Shown: piece after piece, positions 8,701 through 16,708 of the stretch
Layout of the letters: every line of letters begins with the position of its first letter
Numbering within the stretch: the stretch's first letter is position 1
Source: Flavonifractor porci
GTDB taxonomy: Bacteria > Bacillota > Clostridia > Oscillospirales > Oscillospiraceae
Direction of reading: 5' to 3'
NCBI RefSeq assembly: GCF_037572415.1
Contig: NZ_JBBHLB010000004.1
Coordinates: 124,001-188,000, forward strand
DNA length: 64,000 bases
Translations under genes and position numbers: made by a program
The notes under the pieces: model-generated
The model's input: only the letters and a program-made list of their open reading frames with translations
Database searches by the model: none
What the model was told of the DNA's origin: nothing

Positions 8701-10155
8701 TGGTACGCCGCCCACATCCCGCCGGAATGCGTGAAAGTGAGCATAGGGCAGGTCGCTTCTCTCAAAGAATGCCTGCGCCGCTGTTAGTACAGCCGGTAGA
8801 TCCCAGGCAATGAAATCCAGATACCCGCAATACAGACCAGTAGCCCCACCCAGGAAGGTCACAGCTTCCGCTCCCGTATCCCGCAGGATGGCATCCCGCA
8901 GATTATCCCGGAAGTCCAGAATGGCTTTGCTTTGCTCTTCGCCGGTAAAGCCAGACAGCGGGTACAGGAGGAATCCAGCGGCGATGCCATCACGATGGTA
9001 CTCGTCCACCATATCGGTACGGGCAGTCAGATAGTCGTTGATGAGCACCGGCAGGCGGCAGCTTCCAGTATAGACATCCAGCCGCCAGTCGGCTTCCGGA
9101 TCTTCCACCGGTTCCAGTTCATAAGCAAGATAACTGTTTTCCAGATAGTCGCTGCCATCCCTCCAAAGGGAGAGTCCCATACTTTGCAGCAGCTCCGGCA
9201 ATTCAGAAAGGAGCATGGCCGGTTCGTCTTTCGGCTGAGCGTAAACATCAAACCCAGCAACAAAGGCGATCGCGGAAACTTCTCCGATGGTTTGATCCAC
9301 CAGCATAGAGAGGGCCCACCAGACCTTGTCTGTGTCCTCTTTCAAGATCGGAGTCAGTTTTTCACAGCAAAGAACCAGACTTACCCGCTGATCTTCTGTT
9401 TCCTCTGCCCACATCTGCACATCCTCGGCCCGAACTTCGATCTCTCCAGCCCGCAGCTCGAACCCCTCGCAGGGCTGGCGGCCTACCCAGATATTCCAGT
9501 TCTTCAGCACCGATTCCGGGGCCTGCTGCTGGAAGTACACGAGCGGGAACAGGCGGGAGCGAAGACCCTCTGGACTGAGGATCAATTCATACTTTTCGCC
9601 ATTGAAGCCCAGCTCAAAGGAAGTATCACGCAGAGCTGTTTTGAGTGCGTTACCGCATGTTTCAATCAGTTCGTCGCCGCGCTGGCGGTTTTTGTCGGTA
9701 TCCATGATTTGACGCAGCGACCCCTCAATCTGACTAAAGGCCGCCCATGCTTCCTGCGTCCTTTCCCGGAAGTTCTTTTCAAAGCGGGGCAGGGACAAAC
9801 GACGGCGGCAATCGTCTATGTACTCCTGGGTATCTTTGTCTCCAGGGCGGGCTTTCAGGGCCTTTTCAAAGTAACGCAGGGCGGGGCATTCCTCATCCAG
9901 GTAATAATAAGCGGAGGCAATCCGATAATTCCAGCAGTGATCGCCCGCAAAATACTCCTCATGGGGAGCCAGAAGTTCCAGCGCCTTTTCAAAAGGCTCC
10001 CGTTCTCCTATATGTGCAACGGCAATATATGCCTTGGCCAATTCGCTGTCCAGTTCCGGGGTGCGCTCCTCGGCAGGAATCGCTTCCAGGGCGTCGATTA
10101 CCTTCTGCGCTTCATCCTGTTCAAACCATTGCTGGCATTGTTTCAATAAATCCAT
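5722..10155 (-). CDS. Giant multi-domain immunity-like protein (TPR, SUFU, DUF4253)
   Basis: A 1477-residue cytoplasmic protein, last gene of the operon. Order: tetratricopeptide-like helices (about 1-130); an uncharacterised alpha/beta region (about 150-460); a second TPR block (about 575-690, Y-R-Y-S-V-A-L-M-Y-C-G-R-L-E-E-A-L); a suppressor-of-fused domain (about 860-1030, Y-Y-T-L-V-T-M-G-M-G-A-H-R-M); a helical module (about 1060-1210, L-P-V-D-E-I-N-A-Y-N-H-M-A) also present in the protein at 34142-36157; and DUF4253 (about 1370-1477, P-F-G-G-W-N-E-C-P to W-Y-F-W-W-D). SUFU and DUF4253 domains are known among immunity proteins of polymorphic toxin systems, so this could neutralise several toxins from one chain. 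Toxin binding is inferred. Start supported by AAGGAGG upstream; terminator downstream at 5561-5593. No frameshift or stop interrupts it. Confidence 0.85.
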   Translation of the reverse strand: MDLLKQCQQWFEQDEAQKVIDALEAIPAEERTPELDSELAKAYIAVAHIGEREPFEKALELLAPHEEYFAGDHCWNYRIASAYYYLDEECPALRYFEKALKARPGDKDTQEYIDDCRRRLSLPRFEKNFRERTQEAWAAFSQIEGSLRQIMDTDKNRQRGDELIETCGNALKTALRDTSFELGFNGEKYELILSPEGLRSRLFPLVYFQQQAPESVLKNWNIWVGRQPCEGFELRAGEIEVRAEDVQMWAEETEDQRVSLVLCCEKLTPILKEDTDKVWWALSMLVDQTIGEVSAIAFVAGFDVYAQPKDEPAMLLSELPELLQSMGLSLWRDGSDYLENSYLAYELEPVEDPEADWRLDVYTGSCRLPVLINDYLTARTDMVDEYHRDGIAAGFLLYPLSGFTGEEQSKAILDFRDNLRDAILRDTGAEAVTFLGGATGLYCGYLDFIAWDLPAVLTAAQAFFERSDLPYAHFHAFRRDVGGVPLLDEKEPEPDIHEETDSLLSTEDIETLESFDEGVSGYFGKMLHWLEDFIKNGVEEGRFSEKQAHQDLQIALWYAFACNNLDDYIHYYRAMEWMKDSEKNAAGCATWYYRYSVALMYCGRLEEALEYAERGALEEPDYPWIWLQVGKLRAHFGDQAGALDAVEHGLELEPGDYEFLTLKKEIKAGATLEEMEYHWINPGADQMLQQGLDEDADDKQRALACIRVDEAGLAEFYELFSPERYGYEKNAPCCEFQYPVKEHLVELSFRMNEAGLSKMGADWLRQLKERLDSGEWLTHTPEEEAEGVLTAALVDQARRISLVYQQPGDDQYFQIFLNPDGTKADAFWSSRKSSEPEVYSEDEMSAIEQHIKNTFGEFENVFHELVSPDIHVDICMVPPSEERNYYTLVTMGMGAHRMNVPEELAEYKLERAELAIALPPDWKLDEESLKDERWYWPIGLLKVLARLPISNDTWLGFGHTMDKQSPFAENTTLCGALLVGPQDVVWNGGEVCTLPSGEEVNFYQVIPLYRNELKYKLEHDADALLEKMAGISFVVNPTRQNAIARGTLVEEDFTGDMDDAAWHLKSIQEKGLPVDEINAYNHMAIYLRWCMEHDLMSAEFMERYWEQVQPFMADLSRADLRGFIRDQLKGQLFGALFNKEGAAFAGYYYGEADSPYFPSDIDNYALEYFGTEQYYSDQFQDEAYLFIPFDENYYQAMAKVMEKRFANWRGQSFDEATLEPSDLAEAMMEYLDCECTYFPSMTDDDPIMSAYNYAKRESVKEGFVPVLIKADDEILWECLIMNSDPDSDGEDDYAFDPDKVAAYRKKMLSAPIKNSKAVLEEMIGQRKEEAEDDDMDWDEDILGEMEGGYDNRRFSSYWNSDTGTTYPLILAKIPVKNPWEIFAWLPFGGWNECPNTPELMAVAKYWFEQYGAVPAVMTHDELEFLLPAPVPQEKAMDIAVELYSFCPDVIDQGSEEATVGVLADVLRQSTVWYFWWD

Positions 10156-10225
10156 ATCAGTGCCTCCTTACTTCAGCTTTCTATTTGGTACGGATTCTTG
10201 TAATTGCTTGAATCATTTGGTCATA

Positions 10226-11230
10226 TCACCTCTCATCTCCGGGCGATACCATTCTCCACCCGGATGTCTGCACCCGGATAACAGGACGGAAAAAGTCATA
10301 GTCATTGTGAATCTCATTATCCTCCCGAACCTCCGGTTTACAGTGGGGGGAACAGGGTAAATATCCAAGCAAAGGACCCATGCCACCGCAGATATTGCAG
10401 CCGCCGTCGCCGCCGCAGGTGGTCAATGTTTTCCCGTCTACCAGCTCCCGCTGATAGGGGTCGTAGGCAATAGACAGGCCAAAGAAGTTAGCCTGCTCCA
10501 TGTCGTATGGCTTGCCCTGATCTTCCTCGCTTTCAAAGTGGTGCAGATGCATGGAGTAGTCCAGTCCATCCCCCCAGGGAAACAGGGTACGGCATCCGCC
10601 TCCGCACAGATAGGCCCACTCATCCGGCGTGGGAAGGCTGGCTGCCAGCTCCCACAACAGGGACCGCCGAAACTCCGGGTAGGTCATGGGATGGCACAGC
10701 CAGACGCGCCAGCGATCGCCATTGCGTTCAAAGCGGACGGTTTCGTGTATCTCAAAGCTCTGGCTGTTCTGGCCCGCCCACTTCTGCAAGTTCTCCAGCC
10801 AGTCAGGGTGGGCGGTGATGCGCGGATCGTTCATGGGTACGCTTTCCCAGCCAATTTCCTCCAGTTTTCTGCCCGCGAACATGGGGCCGATGGTTACCTG
10901 GCGTACTGGGGTCATGCCCTGCCGGAGAAATTCCTCCGCAGTGCCCTCATAGCCGATTTCCGCAAACATATCCGCCAGTTCCTCTTGGTTGGCTTTGTCT
11001 ATCCCTTGGACAAAGCTCTCCCAGCCAAGAATCACGGTATCACCTGGGACAAAGACAAACTCCCGGCCACCTTTTTCAAACAGGCCGGTGGTGCAGCTTT
11101 GTCCCCAGCGGGAAAAGGCGTATAGTTCTTTGAATGTTAAATGATAACGAGTCGCCAGCGTCTGCATCAGCCAGAGCTTATCGGACAGTTTCAATGTATC
11201 AAATTGTGGGCGAAATAAATTCTCGTTCAT
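10226..11230 (-). CDS. Sulfatase-modifying-factor-like (C-type lectin fold) protein
   Basis: A 334-residue protein. Several stretches resemble the FGE-sulfatase/SUMF1 fold: E-F-V-F-V-P-G-D-T-V-I-L-G-W-E near residue 60, L-P-T-P-D-E-W-A-Y-L-C-G-G-G near 205, P-W-G-D right after, and G-L-S-I-A-Y-D-P near 250, with the usual F-F-R-P-V-I-R-V end. A Cys-rich loop (G-G-C-N-I-C-G-G-M-G, about 280) is unusual. Whether it modifies a protein or simply uses the fold for binding cannot be told; in an immunity array binding is more likely. The start at 11230 (second of two close Mets) gives the better spacing to GAGGG. It lies between a small gene and the 1477-residue gene, with short gaps, in one operon. 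Confidence 0.65.
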   Translation of the reverse strand: MNENLFRPQFDTLKLSDKLWLMQTLATRYHLTFKELYAFSRWGQSCTTGLFEKGGREFVFVPGDTVILGWESFVQGIDKANQEELADMFAEIGYEGTAEEFLRQGMTPVRQVTIGPMFAGRKLEEIGWESVPMNDPRITAHPDWLENLQKWAGQNSQSFEIHETVRFERNGDRWRVWLCHPMTYPEFRRSLLWELAASLPTPDEWAYLCGGGCRTLFPWGDGLDYSMHLHHFESEEDQGKPYDMEQANFFGLSIAYDPYQRELVDGKTLTTCGGDGGCNICGGMGPLLGYLPCSPHCKPEVREDNEIHNDYDFFRPVIRVQTSGWRMVSPGDER

Positions 11231-11271
11231 AGCCATTCCCTCTTTCTGATTCAGGGCGATCCTGTCTCAAA

Positions 11272-11649
11272 TTAAAAAAGCAGTTCACCAAAAAACAGCC
11301 TGAGAGTCACGGCAGATACTGTTTCAAGCTGTGGCTTGCTGAGGGGAGTGTAGTGAAGGACAATTTCTCCATACAACTCCGTGTTGATGTGGTGTTCTTC
11401 CAGATACCGCAGAACCTTTCGGTTGTTCGGCACGATATTTAGACGAAAACTGGCATGATCAAGGGCATATTCAAAACAGTCCGGGTCAATCAACTGCCTA
11501 TTGACTGGATCATTCATTTCCAAACGGAGTGCTTCCGCGCCGGTCTTGCGGGAGAGTGTAAAGTAACCATCCTCCCATGCAAAGGACAGGGAGGACAGCC
11601 CCTCCTCATTGTCCAGTTCCCAAGTCATTCTTTTTGCAAATAATTCCAT
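11272..11649 (-). CDS. Hypothetical small protein of the immunity operon
   Basis: A 125-residue protein with alternating hydrophobic and charged residues, predicted by eye to be mainly beta-strands (F-A-W-E-D-G-Y-F-T-L-S-R, Y-G-E-I-V-L-H-Y). It has no signal peptide or membrane segment. Size, strand pattern and position are reminiscent of small immunity proteins such as Imm10, but I cannot assign a family. It sits 15 bases after the 341-residue gene and about 40 bases before the SUMF1-like gene, so it is co-transcribed with them. Confidence 0.6.
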   Translation of the reverse strand: MELFAKRMTWELDNEEGLSSLSFAWEDGYFTLSRKTGAEALRLEMNDPVNRQLIDPDCFEYALDHASFRLNIVPNNRKVLRYLEEHHINTELYGEIVLHYTPLSKPQLETVSAVTLRLFFGELLF

Positions 11650-11664
11650 TGGTTTACCTCATAA

Positions 11665-12690
11665 CTACTCCAAGGTCATTTCACAAAGAACCAGCTTGTC
11701 TTTCTCATCGCTGAGAAATGCCCGGTTTCCCCATACATCCAGCACATGGAAGGAAGCGTATCCACGGGGCATGGCAAGGTCGATCAGCACCAAATCCGAA
11801 AGGCGCAGCACCTTTTGTTTCCCCTTCCAGTCATCATTCTTAAAAATGGGAGATAGGATCAGGCAAGTCCTGTCACCGGAGAATTTTCCGCGCATCCCGT
11901 GTTTCCCGGGCAGGCGGCTTAAATGATCTTTGCCCCACAGTTTCTTTTTGAATAGTCCGTTTTCCTCCAGTTCCAGATACCAATAGTAGCCCATGAGAGA
12001 AAGACCCGCCGGATTGATGGTGCTGCTTTCCAAAAAGGCATAAAACTGTCCATTCTGTTCCAGTATGAAGCCAATCATAGGATAGTTGTAGTGAAAGTCT
12101 GCCTTGGCAAAATTGCCGCCAGCTCGCTCTACCGCCGCCAAATGGGTCTGTCGGGTTCCTGCTTTGCTGTATACGCAAGAGCCGCTTTCTGCCCAGTGTG
12201 CAGTCATGGCTTCAAAGTCTACCGTCAGGCTGGTAAAACTGTTGGTCGCATCAGCGGAGTTGTCCACTCGGCACACAATAGGGAAAACGCTCTGGCTTCC
12301 GGTGACTGCCACCGGCTTGGGAATACCCTGGGCACACCAGTTATCCATGGGGATCGGAATCCACTCTCCATCCATCTGCGACATCCACCAAAGGGATTTA
12401 CTGGCTGGGCAAACCAACAGTATTCCTCTGTCGCATGAGAGCAAGACAGGAACTTCCCAAACATCTTGCTGCTCTTTCGGCTCCGGGCTGGGAATCCACC
12501 TGGAAACTTCGCCGTTGACCCACAAAACGCCGCTGCACTTTTGCGCGAGATGATAGGTCCAAAACACAATTTCATCCTCGCTGCGGGCTACCATACCCTT
12601 GCATCCGGTCGGGCTGTATTTGAAGGAAGTTCCCGTCAGTTCAAATTCCTCGAACTCCCAGTTCTTTATCACTTTTAGTTTCGCTTTCAT
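11665..12690 (-). CDS. Hypothetical protein, probable beta-propeller-like
   Basis: A 341-residue protein I do not recognise. Aromatic-rich strand repeats (S-L-W-W-M-S-Q-M-D-G-E-W, I-G-F-I-L-E-Q-N-G-Q-F-Y-A-F, Y-Y-W-Y-L-E-L-E) suggest an all-beta, possibly propeller, architecture like the middle of the 810-residue protein encoded just upstream. There is no signal peptide. The gene starts 9 bases after the stop of the 810-residue gene and ends 15 bases before the next, consistent with a single mRNA. A role as an immunity or binding protein is inferred from context only. Confidence 0.6.
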   Translation of the reverse strand: MKAKLKVIKNWEFEEFELTGTSFKYSPTGCKGMVARSEDEIVFWTYHLAQKCSGVLWVNGEVSRWIPSPEPKEQQDVWEVPVLLSCDRGILLVCPASKSLWWMSQMDGEWIPIPMDNWCAQGIPKPVAVTGSQSVFPIVCRVDNSADATNSFTSLTVDFEAMTAHWAESGSCVYSKAGTRQTHLAAVERAGGNFAKADFHYNYPMIGFILEQNGQFYAFLESSTINPAGLSLMGYYWYLELEENGLFKKKLWGKDHLSRLPGKHGMRGKFSGDRTCLILSPIFKNDDWKGKQKVLRLSDLVLIDLAMPRGYASFHVLDVWGNRAFLSDEKDKLVLCEMTLE

Positions 12691-12699
12691 ACTTTCACC

Positions 12700-15132
12700 T
12701 CACAGCAAGTCTGCCTTGATACTGCACCGTTCCAGAACCGGCAGCACCTGTTCCGGCTTGGAGGACATGAGGGTCATCTGTTTGAGATTGGGGAACTGGC
12801 GCAGTTCCGCCTCGGTAACGGTGTTGAGATCAAAGGCTCCATCCTCGCCATCCCAGAACGGACAGAGCTGGGTATAAATCTCGCTGCCGCCATCCATCTC
12901 GATTTCTGTGACCGACCGGGCCAGCCGCGCCGGGACCGGGTATTGTTCCAGCCACTTCCGAATCTCTGGGATGGGTTCATACCCTTCCGCGTCAATGTCG
13001 ATCTTGCGTCGGCTATACTCTCTGGCAAACTCGTAGGCATCCAGTTTAGGAGCCAGTAACCCTTTTTCGTACATCAGGACTTCCATGACCGCCAGCTTGA
13101 AGTTGAAGCTATCAAAGTGCAGCACTGGTTCCGTCGGCTTGGATAACTTGTATTTCTGTGCTTTCGCCGCCTTTTTCTCTGGCTCTTTCCAGCTGATCTG
13201 CACCATGGCGGAGAGGGCCTCCAGCTTTGCTTTCTGCGCGGACTGCTCCTCTGGAACAGGACCCGGCAAGCGGGTATAAACGGTAAAGCCGCCTAATTTG
13301 AGGGTATGGGCAAATCCGGCGAAATCTTTCCAGCTGGCCTCCCGGTAGTCCTTGGACCCGATCCAAACCGCTCCGTCAAATGTCTGCCGGACCGCATACT
13401 CTCCCTGCGCCGCTACCCGGACACCAAGGGTTTTGATGGTCTGCTCATCTTCATCCAACCAGCCCTGAAGTCCAAGCTCGTCCCACAGAGCAAGGGCCTG
13501 GGTATAGGGACTCTCCCGGCCAGTCATGGGGCTTTTCCGTGTTCCATTTTGCAGGACAATACGGGCAGGCCCCAGCTTTTCCGACAGCTGCGACAGGGTA
13601 AACGGCGGCGTAAACACCGCCCCCAGAATGGTCAGGCTATCTTTTTTGAGAATGATTTTTCGCTCCGTGGCCTTGGACGGCAGAAAGATGGGCAGATTCG
13701 GGTACACTTCTTTGTACTCCCGCCATTCCAGCTTTTTGGGCTTGTTTGCCGTCCGCAGGAAGCTCCAAAAGTCGATGGGGTAACGAAACACCGGCCCAAC
13801 CCTATCCCGCCGGGTGACGATGACCACCGTGCCATCGGTGAGTATTCCGATGTGCTGCATTTTCTCCCCGCCGAACATTCCCGGACGGATCCGCAGCACC
13901 TCACGGGTGTTCCTGTTGATGAGCTGGGCAAAGTCATCGGAGAGGATTTCGCCGTTTCCCTGCACCAGCAGCCACTCCCCGGTAAACCAGCGCAGTTTCA
14001 GCCCCTCGCCCATTCCAGGCAGGGGGGCGATGCGGCACCGTCCGGTGTCCATATCCAGTTCCAGCAGGCATTCTTCCACCCGCCCCTTGCCGCTGACTGC
14101 GTGGATCATGGTAATGCAGCCTGTGCCGGGAACAGGAACGGCCTCGGAGAGATGGTCGTATCCATCCAGAGAGAAGGTGTGTTTTGTTACCTTGCCGTTT
14201 TCCCAGCGGCAAATCTGCCCCTTGTACCACTCGTTGGAAAAGTAGACCCGGCCCAGCCCATCTGTCGTAATGCCGCAATGGTATTTGGTGCTCCATCCAT
14301 CTTCCGGCAGAATCCAGTTTTTCACATCCTGGCAGGTGCCCCGGTCAGTCAGTTCAATCCGTGTAGCGTTGGTGGGATCACCCACCCAGAGGGAATGGTC
14401 AGCCCAGCAGAGGGTCTGGGGTGGACCGTCATATCCAATGGGGGACGGTTCGGCCCAGTTGAGGGTGGCTGGATTCTTGCTCAGCAATGCCCGGCCAATG
14501 GTTCCGCCGCCGGAGGCTCTGGATGCGGCATAGAGTTCCTGTTCCGGGGAATAGGTAAGGCGCCCAAGGTGCGGCAAGCTGTGGGAGCGGATTACTTGCG
14601 GCGGACGGTGACGCAGATCGGCCACACAGCCGCTTTTCCATTCTTCTGCATCCTGGTTTTTCCATTCGCCCGCCGCAAAATCACCCGCCAGGGAGTTGAA
14701 GAAATAATCGTACTCATCCTGAAGTATGTATTCCTCGCAGGGCATCAGCGCACCAGAGGCCTGCTCCCTGGCGTGGTCGCCCCATTTTCGCCCCTGCTGT
14801 TTCATCAGGTGACAATATTGCCCTTGTTTTTTGCAGTAGCGTTCCAGCTTGTTGCGTTCTTCCTCTGGAATCAGAACAAAAAGATACTCGTCCTCATCGT
14901 CCAGGTTATACAGCGCCCAGCCGAAGGCAGAAAGTTCCTGTCCCAAGGCCGCCGCCCCTTTTTCGTGGGGCAATTTCATATACTGGACGCCGACGGCATC
15001 AAAGCGTTCCTCCAGCAGAGCCGGGACCTGTGCGCCCCATTTTTCTCGCAGCTCCGCCAGAGTATCCTGTACGGCTCCGTCAAATTTCAGAATGTCCAGC
15101 GCATCCTCTATGATTTGTTTGAACTCTGCCAT
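12700..15132 (-). CDS. Large immunity-like protein with beta-propeller core and DUF6892-like end
   Basis: An 810-residue cytoplasmic protein. The N-terminal 150 residues are mostly helical. Residues about 160-450 have repeated aromatic and Gly-rich strands (L-G-R-L-T-Y-S-P-E-Q-E-L-Y-A, L-G-R-V-Y-F-S-N-E-W-Y), consistent with a beta-propeller. Residues about 487-575 (I-I-L-K-K-D-S-L-T-I-L-G, then L-W-D-E-L-G-L-Q-G-W) resemble DUF7738, and about 664-790 (L-H-F-D-S-F-N-F-K-L-A-V-M-E-V-L) resemble DUF6892, two families I recall as neighbours in immunity-type proteins; both assignments are tentative. The gene is 30 bases downstream of the leucine-rich-repeat gene. No catalytic motif was found. Confidence 0.65.
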   Translation of the reverse strand: MAEFKQIIEDALDILKFDGAVQDTLAELREKWGAQVPALLEERFDAVGVQYMKLPHEKGAAALGQELSAFGWALYNLDDEDEYLFVLIPEEERNKLERYCKKQGQYCHLMKQQGRKWGDHAREQASGALMPCEEYILQDEYDYFFNSLAGDFAAGEWKNQDAEEWKSGCVADLRHRPPQVIRSHSLPHLGRLTYSPEQELYAASRASGGGTIGRALLSKNPATLNWAEPSPIGYDGPPQTLCWADHSLWVGDPTNATRIELTDRGTCQDVKNWILPEDGWSTKYHCGITTDGLGRVYFSNEWYKGQICRWENGKVTKHTFSLDGYDHLSEAVPVPGTGCITMIHAVSGKGRVEECLLELDMDTGRCRIAPLPGMGEGLKLRWFTGEWLLVQGNGEILSDDFAQLINRNTREVLRIRPGMFGGEKMQHIGILTDGTVVIVTRRDRVGPVFRYPIDFWSFLRTANKPKKLEWREYKEVYPNLPIFLPSKATERKIILKKDSLTILGAVFTPPFTLSQLSEKLGPARIVLQNGTRKSPMTGRESPYTQALALWDELGLQGWLDEDEQTIKTLGVRVAAQGEYAVRQTFDGAVWIGSKDYREASWKDFAGFAHTLKLGGFTVYTRLPGPVPEEQSAQKAKLEALSAMVQISWKEPEKKAAKAQKYKLSKPTEPVLHFDSFNFKLAVMEVLMYEKGLLAPKLDAYEFAREYSRRKIDIDAEGYEPIPEIRKWLEQYPVPARLARSVTEIEMDGGSEIYTQLCPFWDGEDGAFDLNTVTEAELRQFPNLKQMTLMSSKPEQVLPVLERCSIKADLL

Positions 15133-15162
15133 AGGTAGTTTCTCCTTTTCCCAATTCCTGCA

Positions 15163-15918
15163 TCACAGCGACAGCCATGTAGTCAAAGTGCTGATTTCCT
15201 CCCGCAGCAGCGGGGACTTACCAGCGGCGGCAAAGGCTTTTTGGATGCCGCCATAGCGCCGCTTGGAGCGGTCCACCAGCCGGAGCGCGGCCCCCTCCAG
15301 ACCGGGAATTGCCAGCACAGCATCTGCCAGCGCCTGGGCGGAGAGTGTATCCGCAACCAGAGAGGCGGCAAAGTAGCGCAGATGGCTGTGAGAGAGGGCG
15401 GACAAATCGCCCAGTTTATGCAGTTCATAGAGTTTTAGGGCATAAAGGGCAGGAAGCCCATCCAGAGTCGGTAGTTCCCGCACAGCAGGGAGCGACTGGA
15501 GATAGAGCTTTTGAAGCTGGAGCGCCGGAGTCAGGAAAGGGGCAAGATCTTCCGTTTTCCGCATTTCCTCCAAATGGAGATAGGTAATGCTGGAGAGAAG
15601 CGGGGTGATGTCGCCATTCTTTTCCCCACGCAGGTGGAGGACCCGCAGGCCGGGGAGAGAAACATGATCCCAGGTAACAGGGGCCGACAGCCACAGGGAC
15701 AATGTATGGAGCCGCTTCAGCTGGGAGAGAACTTCGGCGCCCTCACATTTTTCCATTAGGGTCAGTTCCTCCAGGTTGGGGTAATCTCGTAGGAAGGACA
15801 GATCCACCTTTCGCTCTCCCGTCACAGACAGACACCGTACCGCATCTGGTTTTCGTCCATTCAGGTCAATCTCTTCTCCGCCGCGCCAGAAAACTGCGGT
15901 GCACAAGGTCTGTTCCAT
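15163..15918 (-). CDS. Leucine-rich-repeat protein of the immunity operon
   Basis: A 251-residue protein built of short leucine-rich repeats: V-D-L-S-F-L-R-D-Y-P-N-L-E-E-L-T-L, L-K-R-L-H-T-L-S-L-W-L, L-P-G-L-R-V-L-H-L and L-Q-K-L-Y-L-Q-S-L. No signal peptide, so it acts in the cytoplasm, probably as a protein-binding scaffold. A second LRR protein occurs in the plus-strand array (37885-38844), where it is joined to an NTF2-fold immunity domain; here that C-terminal domain is missing. The start at 15918 has AGGAGGA upstream. It is followed 30 bases later by the 810-residue gene. Confidence 0.7.
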   Translation of the reverse strand: MEQTLCTAVFWRGGEEIDLNGRKPDAVRCLSVTGERKVDLSFLRDYPNLEELTLMEKCEGAEVLSQLKRLHTLSLWLSAPVTWDHVSLPGLRVLHLRGEKNGDITPLLSSITYLHLEEMRKTEDLAPFLTPALQLQKLYLQSLPAVRELPTLDGLPALYALKLYELHKLGDLSALSHSHLRYFAASLVADTLSAQALADAVLAIPGLEGAALRLVDRSKRRYGGIQKAFAAAGKSPLLREEISTLTTWLSL

Positions 15919-15951
15919 ACAGGATTTCCTCCTCAAAGCATGAAAGCAACG

Positions 15952-16353
15952 TCAAAAGGTGTCGTAGCCCACCTCCGGGCTGGGCACGAACTGCTCGTCA
16001 AAGGACACATTGAGATAGAGCTCCCCCGCCGGAGAATCCCCGGTGTCGTAGCAGAGGGAAAACGCTCCGTAGCAGCCGGACTTGTCTATCGTGATATCGC
16101 TCAGAGGCAGACCGGGGATCTCCTCGTCATCGGGAAATTCTTTCTGCAAGATCTTGTGTGCCTGTCGGTCCAGCTCGTCCAGTTCCTCAGCCAGCCGCGC
16201 CCAGAAGGGCATGGCCAGAACCTCTGCCTCGGTATAATCGCTGCAGTTGATGTGAAGTTCCTTCCCTGCCCGGTGAGCCGTGAAGTAGACCCCGCAGCTC
16301 ATTACCTCCCAGTTGCCCGCGTTCCATAAAGACAAGAATTGCTCCTTTGTCAT
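15952..16353 (-). CDS. Hypothetical small protein, first intact gene of the minus array
   Basis: A 133-residue acidic protein with no family I can name. The start at 16353 has GGAGGA upstream, and its ATG overlaps the TGA of the DUF6138 remnant (ATGA, 16350-16353), so translation was coupled to that gene when it was intact. The C-terminal half is strand-rich (C-Y-G-A-F-S-L-C-Y-D-T-G, E-L-Y-L-N-V-S-F-D-E). No signal peptide or membrane segment. Likely an immunity-type protein by position only. Confidence 0.6.
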   Translation of the reverse strand: MTKEQFLSLWNAGNWEVMSCGVYFTAHRAGKELHINCSDYTEAEVLAMPFWARLAEELDELDRQAHKILQKEFPDDEEIPGLPLSDITIDKSGCYGAFSLCYDTGDSPAGELYLNVSFDEQFVPSPEVGYDTF

Positions 16354-16497
16354 TGCTGTGTTCCTCCAATCGTAGTATTGATTTGGCTGAAAAGGTTCTG
16401 ATATTTCTCCGTTAGTTCCTCCGGGGCTGCCTTGAACACTTTGCCACGGACTTTTTTCTGCCGCCTGTCCCCAAATGAGCGTCCAGCCCCTCCGCAT
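16350..16497 (-). pseudogene. C-terminal remnant of a DUF6138 gene
   Basis: The minus strand reads K-V-F-K-A-A-P-E-E-L-T-E-K-Y-Q-N-L-F, matching the ends of the two intact DUF6138 proteins of the plus array (K-V-V-E-A-A-P-E-E-L-K-E-L-Y-Q-Q-I-F and K-V-I-K-S-A-P-K-E-L-K-E-K-Y-Q-Q-V-F). Just before it, in another frame, L-I-W-G-Q-A-A-E-K matches their V-I-W-G-K-A-S-A-K and A-I-W-G-T-A-S-E-N. So about 45 codons of the tail survive with a frameshift, and the first roughly 430 codons are gone. Confidence 0.75.
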
Positions 16498-16560
16498 TGG
16501 CGGTCAGGGGACGGAACTCCTAGGCTGGTTTTGCTTCGCCTTTCTTCATCAAACAAACGT

Positions 16561-16601
16561 GCCCTGCGTCATGCCATCCCAAGGACAGACTGACGCAGGG
16601 C
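16561..16601 (-). promoter_or_regulatory. Leader hairpin of the minus immunity array
   Basis: A perfect 11-base stem, GCCCTGCGTCA with its complement around a 19-base loop, in the leader of the minus operon. Sequence on both sides matches the leader of the plus array at 28891-28945: the shared string CTTTTCACGCC precedes the stem, and CTGTCC lies in the loop. It may be an attenuator, a protein-binding site or a small structured RNA. Confidence 0.6.
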
Positions 16602-16622
16602 GTGAAAAGTCCGCACAAAACC

Positions 16623-16648
16623 AAAACCGGTTTTCCAAGACCGGCTTT
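16623..16648 (-). terminator. Terminator after the TetR gene
   Basis: On the minus strand AAAGCCGGT and ACCGGTTTT form a 9-base stem (one G-U pair) with an 8-base loop, followed by GGTTTTG. It lies about 60 bases beyond the TetR stop and before the array leader. Confidence 0.6.
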
Positions 16649-16708
16649 CCTGTGTGCTTGATAGTATTCCGCTGTCTTTTGTGTCCGTTTGGACATGAGC
16701 ACTGACCT

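Noticed and set aside
8932..10149. 405-codon open frame on the plus strand
   Set aside because: Antisense to the N-terminal part of the 1477-residue gene, without protein-like pattern.
13306..15138. 610-codon open frame on the plus strand
   Set aside because: Antisense to the 810-residue protein; low-complexity composition and no ribosome binding site.
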